Positions 21,181-31,074 of a DNA stretch of 64,000 nt are shown here, one piece after another (within the stretch, counting starts at the first letter, position 1; each line of letters starts with the position of its first letter). The notes under the pieces are model-generated. The model saw only the letters and a program-made list of their open reading frames with translations, made no database searches and was not told the DNA's origin. Both the position numbers and the translations under genes were made by a program. Source of the stretch: Rhizophagus irregularis (taxonomy: Eukaryota; Glomeromycota; Glomeromycetes; Glomerales; Glomeraceae); contig NC_089429.1 of NCBI RefSeq assembly GCF_026210795.1, forward strand, positions 7,163,001 through 7,227,000, read 5' to 3'.

Positions 21181-21330
21181 CTATTAACTAATACTTTACG
21201 AAAAGCCCCTCCTCTGTAAACAGGTAGAGGTCATAAAGTACCTATAGGGGAGAGCCATTGCTGCTCCCTCCGCCTGTTTATAGTGACAAAAAGAGGGAGT
21301 CTTCAGTAGTAAGGTTTAGTATTAAATTAC
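21181..21330. other. GC-richer block with nested inverted repeats
   Basis: It contains CCCCTCCTCT with AGAGG and AGGGG downstream, CTGTAAACAGG matched by CCTGTTTATAG, and CTCCCTC matched by GAGGGAG. The arms are interleaved, as in a folded RNA or an old terminal repeat. On the minus strand a 19-codon frame MALPYRYFMTSTCLQRRGFS is open. Neither reading is strong. The block stands out from the AT-rich arrays on both sides. Confidence 0.35.
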
Positions 21331-21474
21331 ATCACAACACATCGTGTTATATTAACAATGTGTTTAATGTTAAATAATGCGTTTAAAATATAAATATTAT
21401 AAATTTAATAATGTACGTAATTAAATAAATAAAAATTATCATCAATTTTTAATGTAATTAAGTGTAATGCTACG

Positions 21475-21960
21475 TTATCCAATGTAATTGTAGTATTTTT
21501 TTGTGTTTTTTAGTGCAATTCCGCGTTTTTTAGTGCAATTCCGCATTTTCTAGCATAATGTTACATTTTCCAGTATAACGCGAAATTTTTTAAAAAAAAA
21601 ATGATAATTGTGGTACTTTTTAGTGTAATGCTACATTGTCTAGTGCAATTGTGGTATTTTTTAGTGCAATTCTGAATTTTCTAGCATAATGTTACATTTT
21701 CCAGCATAACACGAAATTTTCTAAAAAATATGATAATTGTGGTACTTTTTAGTGTAATGCTACATTGTCTAGTGTAATTGTGGTATTTTTTAGTGCAATG
21801 CCGCATAATCTAGTATAGTGCTACATTTTTTAGTATAATTTAATGTAATGTGGAATTTTCCAAAAAATGAGATAATTGTGATGCTTTTTAGTGTAATTTG
21901 GTGAAATGCTACATTTTCCAGTGTAATGCTATATTACTGAGCATTTTCAAAAAAAAATGT
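21475..21960. repeat. ~130-bp tandem array (3-4 copies)
   Basis: The unit contains GATAATTGTGGTACTTTTTA, GTGTAATGCTACATTGTC, GTGCAATTCCGCATTTTC and CAGTATAACGCGAAATTTT. Copies of the first phrase start near 21,603, 21,731 and 21,871. No coding potential. Confidence 0.75.
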
Positions 21961-22580
21961 AAAATCTTAACATTCTGACGAAAATGAAACATTTTGACCA
22001 AAAAAACGTAAAATTTGCTGAAAATATGCAACATTTGACAGAAAATATAGAATTTTCATTAAAAAATACACCATTTGCAAGAAAATCGGAATATTTGACA
22101 AAATTTGAATTTAATTGACAATGTTATAACAATTTTATGAAATGTTGTTACAATGATATCACATTGAAGATAAAATGTGGCATTTTCATAAAAATGCACC
22201 ATTTGCAAGAAAATTGGAACATTTGACAAAAAAAAAGCAAAATTTGATTTTAATTGACAATGTTATAACAATTTTATTAAATGTTATTACATTTGAGGTA
22301 AAATGTGAAATTTTCATAAAAATGCACCATTTGCAAGAAAATTGGAACATTTAACAAAAAAAAAGCAAAATTTGATTTTAATGACAATGTTATAACAATG
22401 TTACGAAATGTTACAAAAATGTTACATTTGAGATATAATGTAGCATTTTCCCAAAATTTCATAAGATTTGCTAAATCGGACAATGTTGTAACAATGCTAT
22501 TCCAAAAAATTGCTCAGCGTAATGCAGCATTTTCCACAATTTCCCACCATTTTCCAGGAAAATGGGGAATTTGCATTTTT
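21960..22580. repeat. ~125-130 bp tandem array (3 clear copies plus degenerate ends)
   Basis: ACCATTTGCAAGAAAAT begins near 22,069, 22,195 and 22,326. Each is followed by GGAACATTTGACAAA- and TTGACAATGTTATAACAAT-like phrases. Short frames inside (for example 22,277-22,583) are products of the repeat. Confidence 0.75.
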
Positions 22581-22690
22581 TGAATTTTGGACAATGGCGC
22601 CCCTTCGACCTGTGTATTACTACTCATATTACATATAACTATGTAAAATTCCATTCACTAATATAAATTCTAAAATAATTCATCTTAAAA

Positions 22691-24132
22691 TTAAAAAGAA
22701 AGATTGTGGGCAATACCACGAAGAAATTCCATAAGTGAACGGTTACTTCGCTCATTAATAATTGACATAATCCTATTTTCTCTTTCAATCCAAACTTTTT
22801 TCTGCTTCTTTCTTTGTTCTCCACGTATAATACATTCAATTTGAAGCTCAACCTGCTGCTGTTCTCTTTGAATCTCATTAATAATAGTGAAAAGTCCTAC
22901 ATGGATTCACCAACCAGAACTTCCCATCTACGATGCCATGCCTCAACTACATTTTGGGTTCTTGGAATCCCCAATTGGATAGAGTCATATACCGACCACA
23001 ATTGTGGTGGAAAAGGAAGTGCAGAACGAACCACATGGCCATTTCGCATTTCTCGGCGAATTCTCTCAAGAACATAATTGTCTTCAAACCATTGCACCAA
23101 ATCATTGGCCTCTTGAGGCATTTGTGGTTTTAAAATATTAAAAGCTGCGGGTATTTCTTGAGAGGGTAAAAAGGCTAAAGCAAATAAATGTCGTACCATA
23201 ATGCTAAAATGCTCATCATTTCCATATTGAATCGCTAATCCACATCTTTGTATTTGCCGCCACCCATTTTGACAAAGATGAAAAAAACATCCTTTATTAT
23301 TGGTATCAGGAAATTTACTACGTGATACATTAATTGCTGCCAACTCAAAATCAGTAATGATACTTTGTGGCTTTAATTCAATATCATTATCTTCGGCAAA
23401 CTCAATTAAATTTTCAAATAACCACCTGTATAGCACCTCAGATTTACGAGTCATAAGTGCATACACCAGTGGAAGAATCCTAGAATTGTCTTCAGCACCA
23501 ACAGGTGCGTGTATTGTGTACATTTGATGGAATATGGTAGGAACAGTCTTAAATGTTCCGTTCATAATCCAAAATAATGCATTAGCTAAGTGCTGGATAT
23601 TTTCTCTTGTAGTAAATAGAAGGATTCGTTCTTGACCAACCATATAATCTTTAACTAGGAAAATATTTCCATGCAATGTATGACAAAGTGATTCTGGTAT
23701 GTTTATTTCAGTAATATTTTGTGGCTGAGGTGGCATTTCTGATTTTCTAACACGGCTAATTGTTCTACGAAGAGCATTAGGTGATGGGATGTAAGGATGA
23801 ATTTCTTCTGGAATACTAATAATATTATCTTGAATTATTTTTGCGGGTTTATCTCTTGTTTCAGAAGCTTGACGCTTGATCTGAGCAGTAAGTTTTGCGA
23901 CTCCAGCATCACTTGCTTGAGGTGCGTGATTATGATCAGTACAACTTCGAAGATAATGCAAGTTATTACATAAGGTTGTTACAGCACGGCCTTTACACCC
24001 TTCTGATTTTCTTTTTGCACAACACCAGTAAAATATTGCCTCACGGTTCCGTTCCTTTACCATCAAATAACCTCGAACATTGATTTTATTATTTCCCTTA
24101 TTTGAAGGTACAATATCACAAACCTCATCCAT
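22691..24132 (-). pseudogene. MULE transposase with FLYWCH zinc finger, one frameshift
   Basis: The DDE transposase that would mobilise the surrounding element. The ATG at 24,132 opens 411 codons. A FLYWCH-type finger lies at about residues 20-70 (IFYWCCAK, GCKGRA, CTDHNHAP). The MULE catalytic core follows: MNGTFKTVP at about 190-198, IITDFE at 258-263, GCFFHLCQNGW at 281-291 and a candidate acidic residue in QWFEDNY near 350. In the family the first motif is normally DGTF; here residue 191 is Asn (codon 23,560-23,562), so the first catalytic Asp is missing. A single-base deletion around 22,903-22,908 causes the TAG at 22,897. The other frame continues at once (HVGLFTIINEIQREQQQ) to a TAA at 22,691-22,693, giving a natural length of about 480 residues. 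It lies on the same strand as the microexon unit. Confidence 0.9.
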
Positions 24133-24383
24133 TATTACAAGAAGTTATATGGTTAAATTATAATGAAGAAAATTAAGGTTTATGAAAAGTGTTTTACAAT
24201 GAGGAAAGTTTTTGTCTAAAACAAAGGAGACTTTATGATCAGGATTAAAAGTTAATTCTGATCAGATTAATAGTGAGATCACGCAGTAGTAATTGACATA
24301 ATAACTCCTTGCAATTGTGCAATCACTACGATATTATTACATAAATGGTTACATGAAAAAATTTTTTTTTCTTAAGGAGTTAT

Positions 24384-24570
24384 TATTGTGTCGGGATTTT
24401 GACTCATCAGTAACTTGAACTTTCGGGAATTTTGAATTCCAGATTTTGGACTATTCGGGATATAATACTTTCAGTATTTTAATCATTCAGGATATTATCT
24501 TAGTCGGGAATAGGAGTGTCAAGATTTTATTACATCGGGATTATGGTTGTCGGGATTTCAGGAGGATCCC
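24384..24570 (-). repeat. MULE right terminal inverted repeat
   Basis: The inverse of 16,764-16,950, with the same series of TCGGGATT motifs. Just inside it, AATAACTCCTT (24,301) and AAGGAGTTATT (24,374) form a further short inverted pair. Confidence 0.88.
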
Positions 24571-24579
24571 CAATAAAAA

Positions 24580-25690
24580 ATAATTGATATTCTATTGTCA
24601 CATGATAAAAAAAAATTGCAACAATCAACATATGAAATTTAGAATAATTCGTCCAAAAAGGAATAAATCACGGGAAAAAACGTTTCACAATAAATCAAAT
24701 AAAATATTTTTTCAATATATTATTTACAGTAAGTTGATAACAACAAAAATGATTGTACACTTGTATCACAATTCACGGAACGAGAGGTTTTATAATATTG
24801 AAATGATTATAAGTCACAAATGAATGAATAGAACTAATGAAAATGCAAATTTTGTATTTCTGTTAATAGATAACTTTATTAGATTTTATCACCAAGTTCT
24901 TGGAAATTTTAAAAAAAGAAAACAAGTTGAAATTATTAATTCCATCATAATATGCAATTAAAAGCAAGAGCTGTATCGAACTCTCTTTCGATTATTTTAA
25001 TGAATTTTATATAATAATATTTTTGATAAATCTTCGTTTATGGTCATTCAATTGGAGTGTAGGCCAAAATCTTCATAATTCTACCCAAATATGAACGAAA
25101 TCGAAGAAAGGAAAGGTTTTATCCTTTAATATAAATGGAAGGAACGTTTAATGAATAATAAGAATTTCGTGACAATAACGAAATTTTTTAATAAAAGTTT
25201 GTAAATTTGAATTTTGTTTACAAATAATGAAAGTTTGGATTCAATGTAGAAAAGGAAATTTTATAGCCTAGTTATGAAAACGAATTTATTGTATGAATTT
25301 TCGTATTTGATTTTTTTGAACAATTTTCTCTAGAAAGATTTATGTCGGATCATAAAACGCGTAATTGTCGAATCAAAATATAGGGAGATCATCGTGAGAA
25401 AAAAAATGTATTACGTAAAATGGTTTTGAAAAAAAATTCTTTTATAAATGCTTGATGATTTTTTGTAAGATTAACTTCAGATTAAAAATTCTGGACCGAT
25501 TTTCTTAATTGAAATGTGCCATTCTTTTTTTTTTTTAAAAAAAAACAGTAATAGAAGCTATACATGTTGAATATGACGAACTGGCATTATGTGATACAGA
25601 AAGTCACCCTCTTTTAAATTATTTTAAACATGCATGTTTTCTTAAATGTTAGGGAAGCCTACATCGGTTATATAATTTAATTAACAATGT
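24580..25690. other. AT-rich spacer
   Basis: No supported gene. A short open piece at 25,555-25,657 (EAIHVEYDELALCDTESHPL) reads like protein on the plus strand and could be an upstream exon of the fragment at 25,741, but no splice pair was confirmed. Confidence 0.35.
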
Positions 25691-25740
25691 CCAGTATGTT
25701 ATTAATATAAACTTATTATATTAGTCAACCAATTTTTCAG

Positions 25741-25937
25741 AGGATTACAGCATCGAATCTGAGAGAATCGGTATCGAACGAGATATTGAGGAACTGGTAA
25801 ACCTGTTGGAACATGTCGAAACAGGAAGAAAGAACTGCGCCGCGGCAAGGAGAGACAAGAATGCCTTGCAGTATCACCAAGACCGTTATCAAGCCTATAC
25901 AATTGCCGTCAGTTACTACAAGAACCGGTTATCTTGA
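25741..25937 (+). CDS. Probable terminal exon of an unrecognised gene
   Basis: A 197-bp block with balanced base composition follows a textbook acceptor (TTTTTCAG at 25,733-25,740). It is open from its third base to TGA at 25,935-25,937, giving 64 residues. It is highly charged and helical in look (IERDIEELVNLLEHVETG, then RRDKNALQYHQDRYQAYTIA). The contrast with the AT-rich surroundings and the clean acceptor support a real exon. I do not recognise the family, and no certain upstream exon is visible. The minus-strand frame over the same bases is its shadow. Confidence 0.45.
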
Positions 25938-25939
25938 AG

Positions 25940-27200
25940 TCAATATCTAAGCACGCAGTCACACAGGAGGATATGGATCGCCTGCCTCTGCGATCAAATA
26001 ACCTTTGATTTTTTTTTTCAAATTTTCAAATTTTCGTAGAATTTTAATATTTTATTTCAAGGCAAATTTTTTATGAAAAATCCCAGTATTAATCATTTAT
26101 AATTATTATTTATGTAAACGCATTATCATTTTACCATTTTTATCATTAAGCGAATTATATTACAATATTAATATAGATATATACAGTATATAATAACCGA
26201 ACTAATTATAGAATACATCTGTCTTTGATTCATTATTTCCATATCATTAGTTGTGATATCTAATTTAAGATAATAAATTCCATGAAATATTTTACAAATA
26301 AAATTGGGATACTATGAAAATACACTTTAAGAGATTTTATCAGATAAGAAAACTTTATTTTTCAGAATAGGATGGGGATATGAATGTTAATGGCCGAGAA
26401 GCAACGAAGTCCAAATTTGAACGATAATGATTAATGAGTAACACTGCATATTATGAACAATATTAATTTCAAACTATATACTAAAAATTTACTAATTTTC
26501 AACGCGAAAACTGGTTATATTGATTAATTTAAGTTAAACTCTTTCATTAATCAAAGTTTTTATCGGAGTATCGGAAATCAAATTTTTTCCTAAGAAATTC
26601 CGTAATGAAATTTAAATAAGGATAATAATTATTGAAATTACTGACAAATCGTTTTTTGCGAAAATGTTGATCAGTGGTATCATCCCATCTGACTTATTTA
26701 CTTGTGAAAGATTCGTGGAATAAATAATTTATTTCGTACAAATGTCAATGTAACGATAGTAACGTGTCATATTCTAAATTAGTCAATTTATTGTGACCGA
26801 ACTAGGAATAATCCTAATAATTAGATTAAATTTATAAGTTTCATGTTACTTGAAATGATATTTTCATTAAAACAGATTATATTACGATTAATGTATATAA
26901 TACTGTAAAATATTGGAAAAAAATTTAAAATATTTACAAAACTTATTAAATTGTAAATACGTGTTTTCAATTAAAAAACCAATCATTATTAATACTGAAT
27001 CAAACTTTATTGATAATTTTTAAAGAATTTTAGAAACAGTAATCAATAATAACACTATTTTTAAAGAATTCTAGATTTATTTTAAGACAAATATTTAAAT
27101 TTACATGATTAGATACAAATATTTAAATTGAAGTGATGGACCAAAAAAATTTAAGATTATCCCCCAATCTTAAATTCACCCCCGTGTATTTCTCCATAAT
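25940..27200. other. AT-rich spacer
   Basis: No gene or repeat recognised. Only short, stop-rich frames. Confidence 0.45.
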
Positions 27201-27201
27201 C

Positions 27202-27350
27202 AAGTCACGGGCCGTTTACTTATAACGCGCATATTGAACGGCCCGTGACTTTACTTATAACGCGCGTCTCCCCGCGTCTTCTCCCCACCGCTTTTTCTTG
27301 GGGATAATATTTTAAATATGACACGGCACGCTATATGTCGCGTGCCGTGC
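27202..27350. other. GC-rich hairpin cluster
   Basis: AAGTCACGGGCCGTT (27,202-27,216) and AACGGCCCGTGACTT (27,237-27,251) make a perfect 15-bp stem with a 20-nt loop. The loop phrase ACTTATAACGCGC recurs immediately after the stem. CGGCACGC and GCGTGCCG form a second stem near 27,324-27,347, and ATCCAC...GTGGAT a third near 27,358-27,375. No gene is associated. It could be a MITE relic or a structured regulatory stretch. Confidence 0.55.
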
Positions 27351-27539
27351 CCTAATTATCCACGAATTTAGTGGATGTCGTTTCATGTTGCCTTCTTGAG
27401 GACGTTTTTTGTCAGTGATTAAAGAAGGAGGTTTATAAAATGTAATGATTTTAATGATTTTGTTAATCATTGGTTTTAGTGATTTAATAATTTGATGATT
27501 TTTAATATTTTTAATATTTATTTTTGTCAATTTTATAGA

Positions 27540-27925
27540 AATCCATAAAGAAATTTTTTCATGGTTTATATATCTAAATTTACTTATAATTTCATGTTGT
27601 TACCAATTTAATTAATTAATATAATTACATTACCCCTTTAAATAAACCAGCGAGGGGTCATTTAGGTTTCGAATTTAAAGATTATCTTTCATTACAGGGA
27701 CTATAAAGGAAATTATCAATCAAAATAGTAACGTAATAAATTTAATCATTTAAGTTACATATTTCAATATAAAATTATTATAACTGATAATCGCTAATAA
27801 AATAAAGAATTCCTTTAGTTCATCACAATCGGAATTACCGCGTTATTTTAAAAAATTATTCCAAATATAGATCACAAGAAGAATGAAGTATATATTAATT
27901 AACCGAATTCAGCAGCAATTCATCT
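27540..27925. other. AT-rich spacer
   Basis: Nothing recognised. Confidence 0.4.
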
Positions 27926-27926
27926 A

Positions 27927-28122
27927 AATGGATTCGTGTACTTCGAAATTTATATGGTGAAACATTTATTATATTCAATAACGAAATGGACCAGTTATAG
28001 TATGAATAGTATGAATAAGCATTCAATGGATTCGTGTACTTTGAAATTCATATGGTGAAACATTTATTATATTCAATAACGAAATGGACCAGTTATAATA
28101 TGAATAGTATGAATAAGCATTC
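27927..28122. repeat. 98-bp tandem duplication
   Basis: The block beginning AATGGATTCGTGTACTT at 27,927 repeats at 28,025 with only a few substitutions. Each copy ends GAATAAGCATTCAA. Confidence 0.85.
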
Positions 28123-28209
28123 AAGATTCATATTTCTAGGCCAAAAATATCATCATTAACTAAACAAAATAATATAAGTCATTCAAATATAGATAAATCA
28201 ATAGGTAAA

Positions 28210-28465
28210 TAAGTAAGTTGTAAGCTTATATCATATGTTTATCTCACAAAAATCGGAAAGTCTATTATTTCTGACAATTCCGATAATCCCAAAAATAGGT
28301 TACAGGATCGGGAATTTATTAAACAAGAAGAATTTCAAATTTCTGGACCAGTCGTATTTCCTACAGTACAGTATGGATATGCATAATCTTTTATTATTCA
28401 TACAAAATTACAATCAGGAATTTTTCGGGACTGATCCGATATACGAGATAGATTATCTAGAATAA
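28210..28465 (+). pseudogene. Coding-like fragment, unrecognised
   Basis: Two overlapping plus-strand frames each look partly protein-like. One (28,210-28,387) includes NRLQDREFIKQEEFQISGPV and ends at TAA. The other ends QNYNQEFFGTDPIYEIDYLE at 28,465. One may continue the other across a frameshift. No start context, domain or splice sites are clear. Confidence 0.25.
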
Positions 28466-28469
28466 AATT

Positions 28470-31070
28470 TTAGACGAAAATACTTTCTTTATTTCGTTAA
28501 AAACTAGATTCAATTTTAAAATACAACCCATAAAAATAAATTTTGTGAACAAAAAGGAGAAATTAAATTAACCGAATGCCATCAATATTGTCCAATCATC
28601 AATCCATTTGAATGGAAGATCATATTGTATTTGTACTATCACAAAGTTTAAACTTTATTAAACAAGGTATTTCTTTCAAGTGCAACTTTCATTGGTATGA
28701 GTCTTTTATTGTTTCGGTTTAAAAATTTCAAACTTTTTTAATCAATGAAACTAAAAAGCGTCATAAAATTAGTGTTACAAATATCAATAAAATTTGTCAT
28801 CTCATCAGGATTTAACTTATACGAAAATACGAAAACCCTCGTAAATACAAAGAAAATTTAAACCAATAGAATTTTATGATAAATCAGGAGTAATTCAATC
28901 GATGGGGTGTCTTAATATTACTAATAAATAATGATTTTTTTTGATTTTTTATATCTATATTAACATAAATTTTCTTAAGTTATACAGTATAATATAAAAA
29001 CTTTATATATTTTTGTTCTTTAGAACATATTTTACTTATTTAAATACCATTTTTTTCAATACAATACTTATATAAAAAATTTATGTTGAGCTAACTTTTA
29101 TAGTTCAACCTCCAGATGCAACTTATTGGTAAAAGGTAAGTATTACTTTTAAATATACAAATATATGTAATTTTTATGAGGAATCAGTTTACTTAATGAA
29201 TAAAAAGCAAGTTTCTTAATAAATTTTATGATAAAATTTTGGCAAAAACAAAATTTATATAAATAATTTCTAATTTTTTTGCATAAATACAATTTTAATT
29301 GCAAATTACATGTTAAAATAAAATAATATTTTAAATATTTACAATATTTATCAAATTTTATAATTTGACTAATTTTAAAAAATTGTTAATAGTAAAAGTA
29401 TTTCAATAATTATTTAATTTTAACAAAATTTAAAATACAATCATTTTAAATGATTATAAAACAGTATGTAAAATTTGAGAATACCATATTTTATTGAAAA
29501 GAAGTACCCTATTCTTGCAAGAATTTTGGATGAGAAGTTTGGGAAGGGGTGTTTATTTTCAAGACTTTTTTTAAAAATATGATTATCTATTAATCAAGGG
29601 GTTTTATCACTTCAGAAATTTTTTTTACTGATTTGGGAATTTCACTATGTGAATTAAAGGTATTATTTCACATTTGTGATTTTATAACTTTTGTGTGACC
29701 TTATAACTTTTATGAAACTTTTATATAACCTTAGTTTTCAAGCGATATTATTTTGATATTATTTTGATATTGATTCAATATCAATTTAATATCGATGCAA
29801 TATCAAAATAAAATATTATTATTTCAATATGTAATTGTTATCGGTCATGTTGTAGATGATAACTGATAATAAAGTTATTGGATATGTATGACGTAAAGCA
29901 ACTGAGACCTTTTTCGCGTATCTTATTTATTATTTTATAATAATGTGATCAAAATTTTGTATATTACTAATTATAAAGTGACCAAAATTTGTGTATCACT
30001 ATTATAAAGTGATCAATAACATACGTGAAAAATGTCCAGTGCTTACATAGAACATATACAATAACATATTGATATTAAATTAATATTGAAATGATATCAA
30101 AATGATAATAAAAATGACATCAAAACAATGTATTTAAGTTTAAAATTACACTTGCAGCTCCCATTAGTTGCTTCACTTTTACTTTTACTTTTTGATTCAG
30201 TGGATAATTTAAAATATTCTTCAGGTAGTTTTTCTATTAGTTAATATTTAATAGATTTAAAACTTGATTAGATTCAATTATTAGTACTTTATTTAGCCTA
30301 CAAATAACTTGATTGTTAGTTTCTACTAATCGATTTGCTAAAGCTTTTTATTATTTAACTGATTCTGCCTAATATAAATGTATTGAGCTTTTTTCCTTTT
30401 ATTTATTCTATAACTGATAATCCATTTGTATAACTCTACTTTTACTTCAAGATAAAATGCTTCTCAGCCAGAATTTACACTTATATTTGTTGCTTTTATT
30501 TTATCTTTCCAGTTTAAACTTGCTTTGATCTATCTTTTAACCATACTAACATCAAGTTCAAAGTACCTAAAGCTTCATTTCTACAACATTTTTTAGTATA
30601 AACAATTAAAGATGTTAGCTTTAATTATTTTTCACTAGTCAAAATAAGAAATTTTGGACATGTGATTTTTGGCTAGGTTTCAGAATAAATTTCAGCCAAA
30701 ATTCGTCTGAATTCAATTTTGGCTTAATTTCGACTCACATGATTTCTGAAGTTCTTTTCTGAAGTTCTTCTGAAGTTCTTTTGAAATTCTGATTTTCCGA
30801 AGTTTCGATCATTATATAAAACTCAGTTTTCAAAATTTATTATGAACAAATGGCACTTATGTATAACTCAAAAAAAGAATTTATGTAAAATCCAATAAAA
30901 AGCAACAACTCATCAAATTTCGATTAATAAAAATGAAAATTTATTATTATTATTTTTAACGAATGTTAAATTTTCTATTAACAAAATTTACGGCCAAATA
31001 TTCTCTCGCATTTTTCTTATCCGAAATTTTATATTTTATTGGCACAAATCTACTGAGAATATTATGCACT
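28470..31070. other. Long AT-rich interval with short repeats
   Basis: No gene was found. GATATTATTTTGATATTGAT-type phrases cluster at 29,745-29,815 and inverse-like ones at 30,060-30,130. AAGTGACCAAAATTTGTGTAT-type phrases repeat near 29,945-30,010. TTCTGAAGTTCTT occurs three times near 30,747-30,783. Confidence 0.4.
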
Positions 31071-31074
31071 GAAA

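Larger units (their letters stand above)
16764..24570 (-). mobile_element. Complete-looking 7.8-kb Mutator-like transposon (MULE) with cargo
   Basis: The element begins GGGTTTACCACGAAATCCCG and ends with the inverse of GGGATCCTCCTGAAATCCCG. CAATAAAAA stands directly outside both ends (16,755-16,763 and 24,571-24,579), a perfect 9-bp target duplication as is usual for Mutator elements. The ~187-bp inverted ends, the transposase near the right end, and the large non-transposase interior make this a MULE carrying cargo. The cargo consists of a 52-bp tandem array, a ~2.7-kb microexon/hairpin-intron unit, palindromes with a TATA-like box, a GC-richer structured block and two further tandem arrays (~130 bp units). 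The intact duplication suggests recent insertion relative to other elements here, although the transposase is damaged, so this copy may have moved with help from another. Confidence 0.9.

Noticed and set aside
21181-21330. tRNA or snRNA gene
   Set aside because: No cloverleaf, A/B boxes or Sm-like site could be fitted to the inverted repeats.
17395-22580. CRISPR-like repeat arrays
   Set aside because: Units are whole tandem repeats with diverging copies and no unique spacers. Context is eukaryotic transposon DNA.
22813-23527. Plus-strand frames opposite the MULE transposase
   Set aside because: Shadows of the transposase on the minus strand, which has FLYWCH and DDE-region motifs.
25702-25902. 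Minus-strand 66-codon frame
   Set aside because: Antisense shadow of the plus-strand exon 25,741-25,937, which has an acceptor site and better composition.
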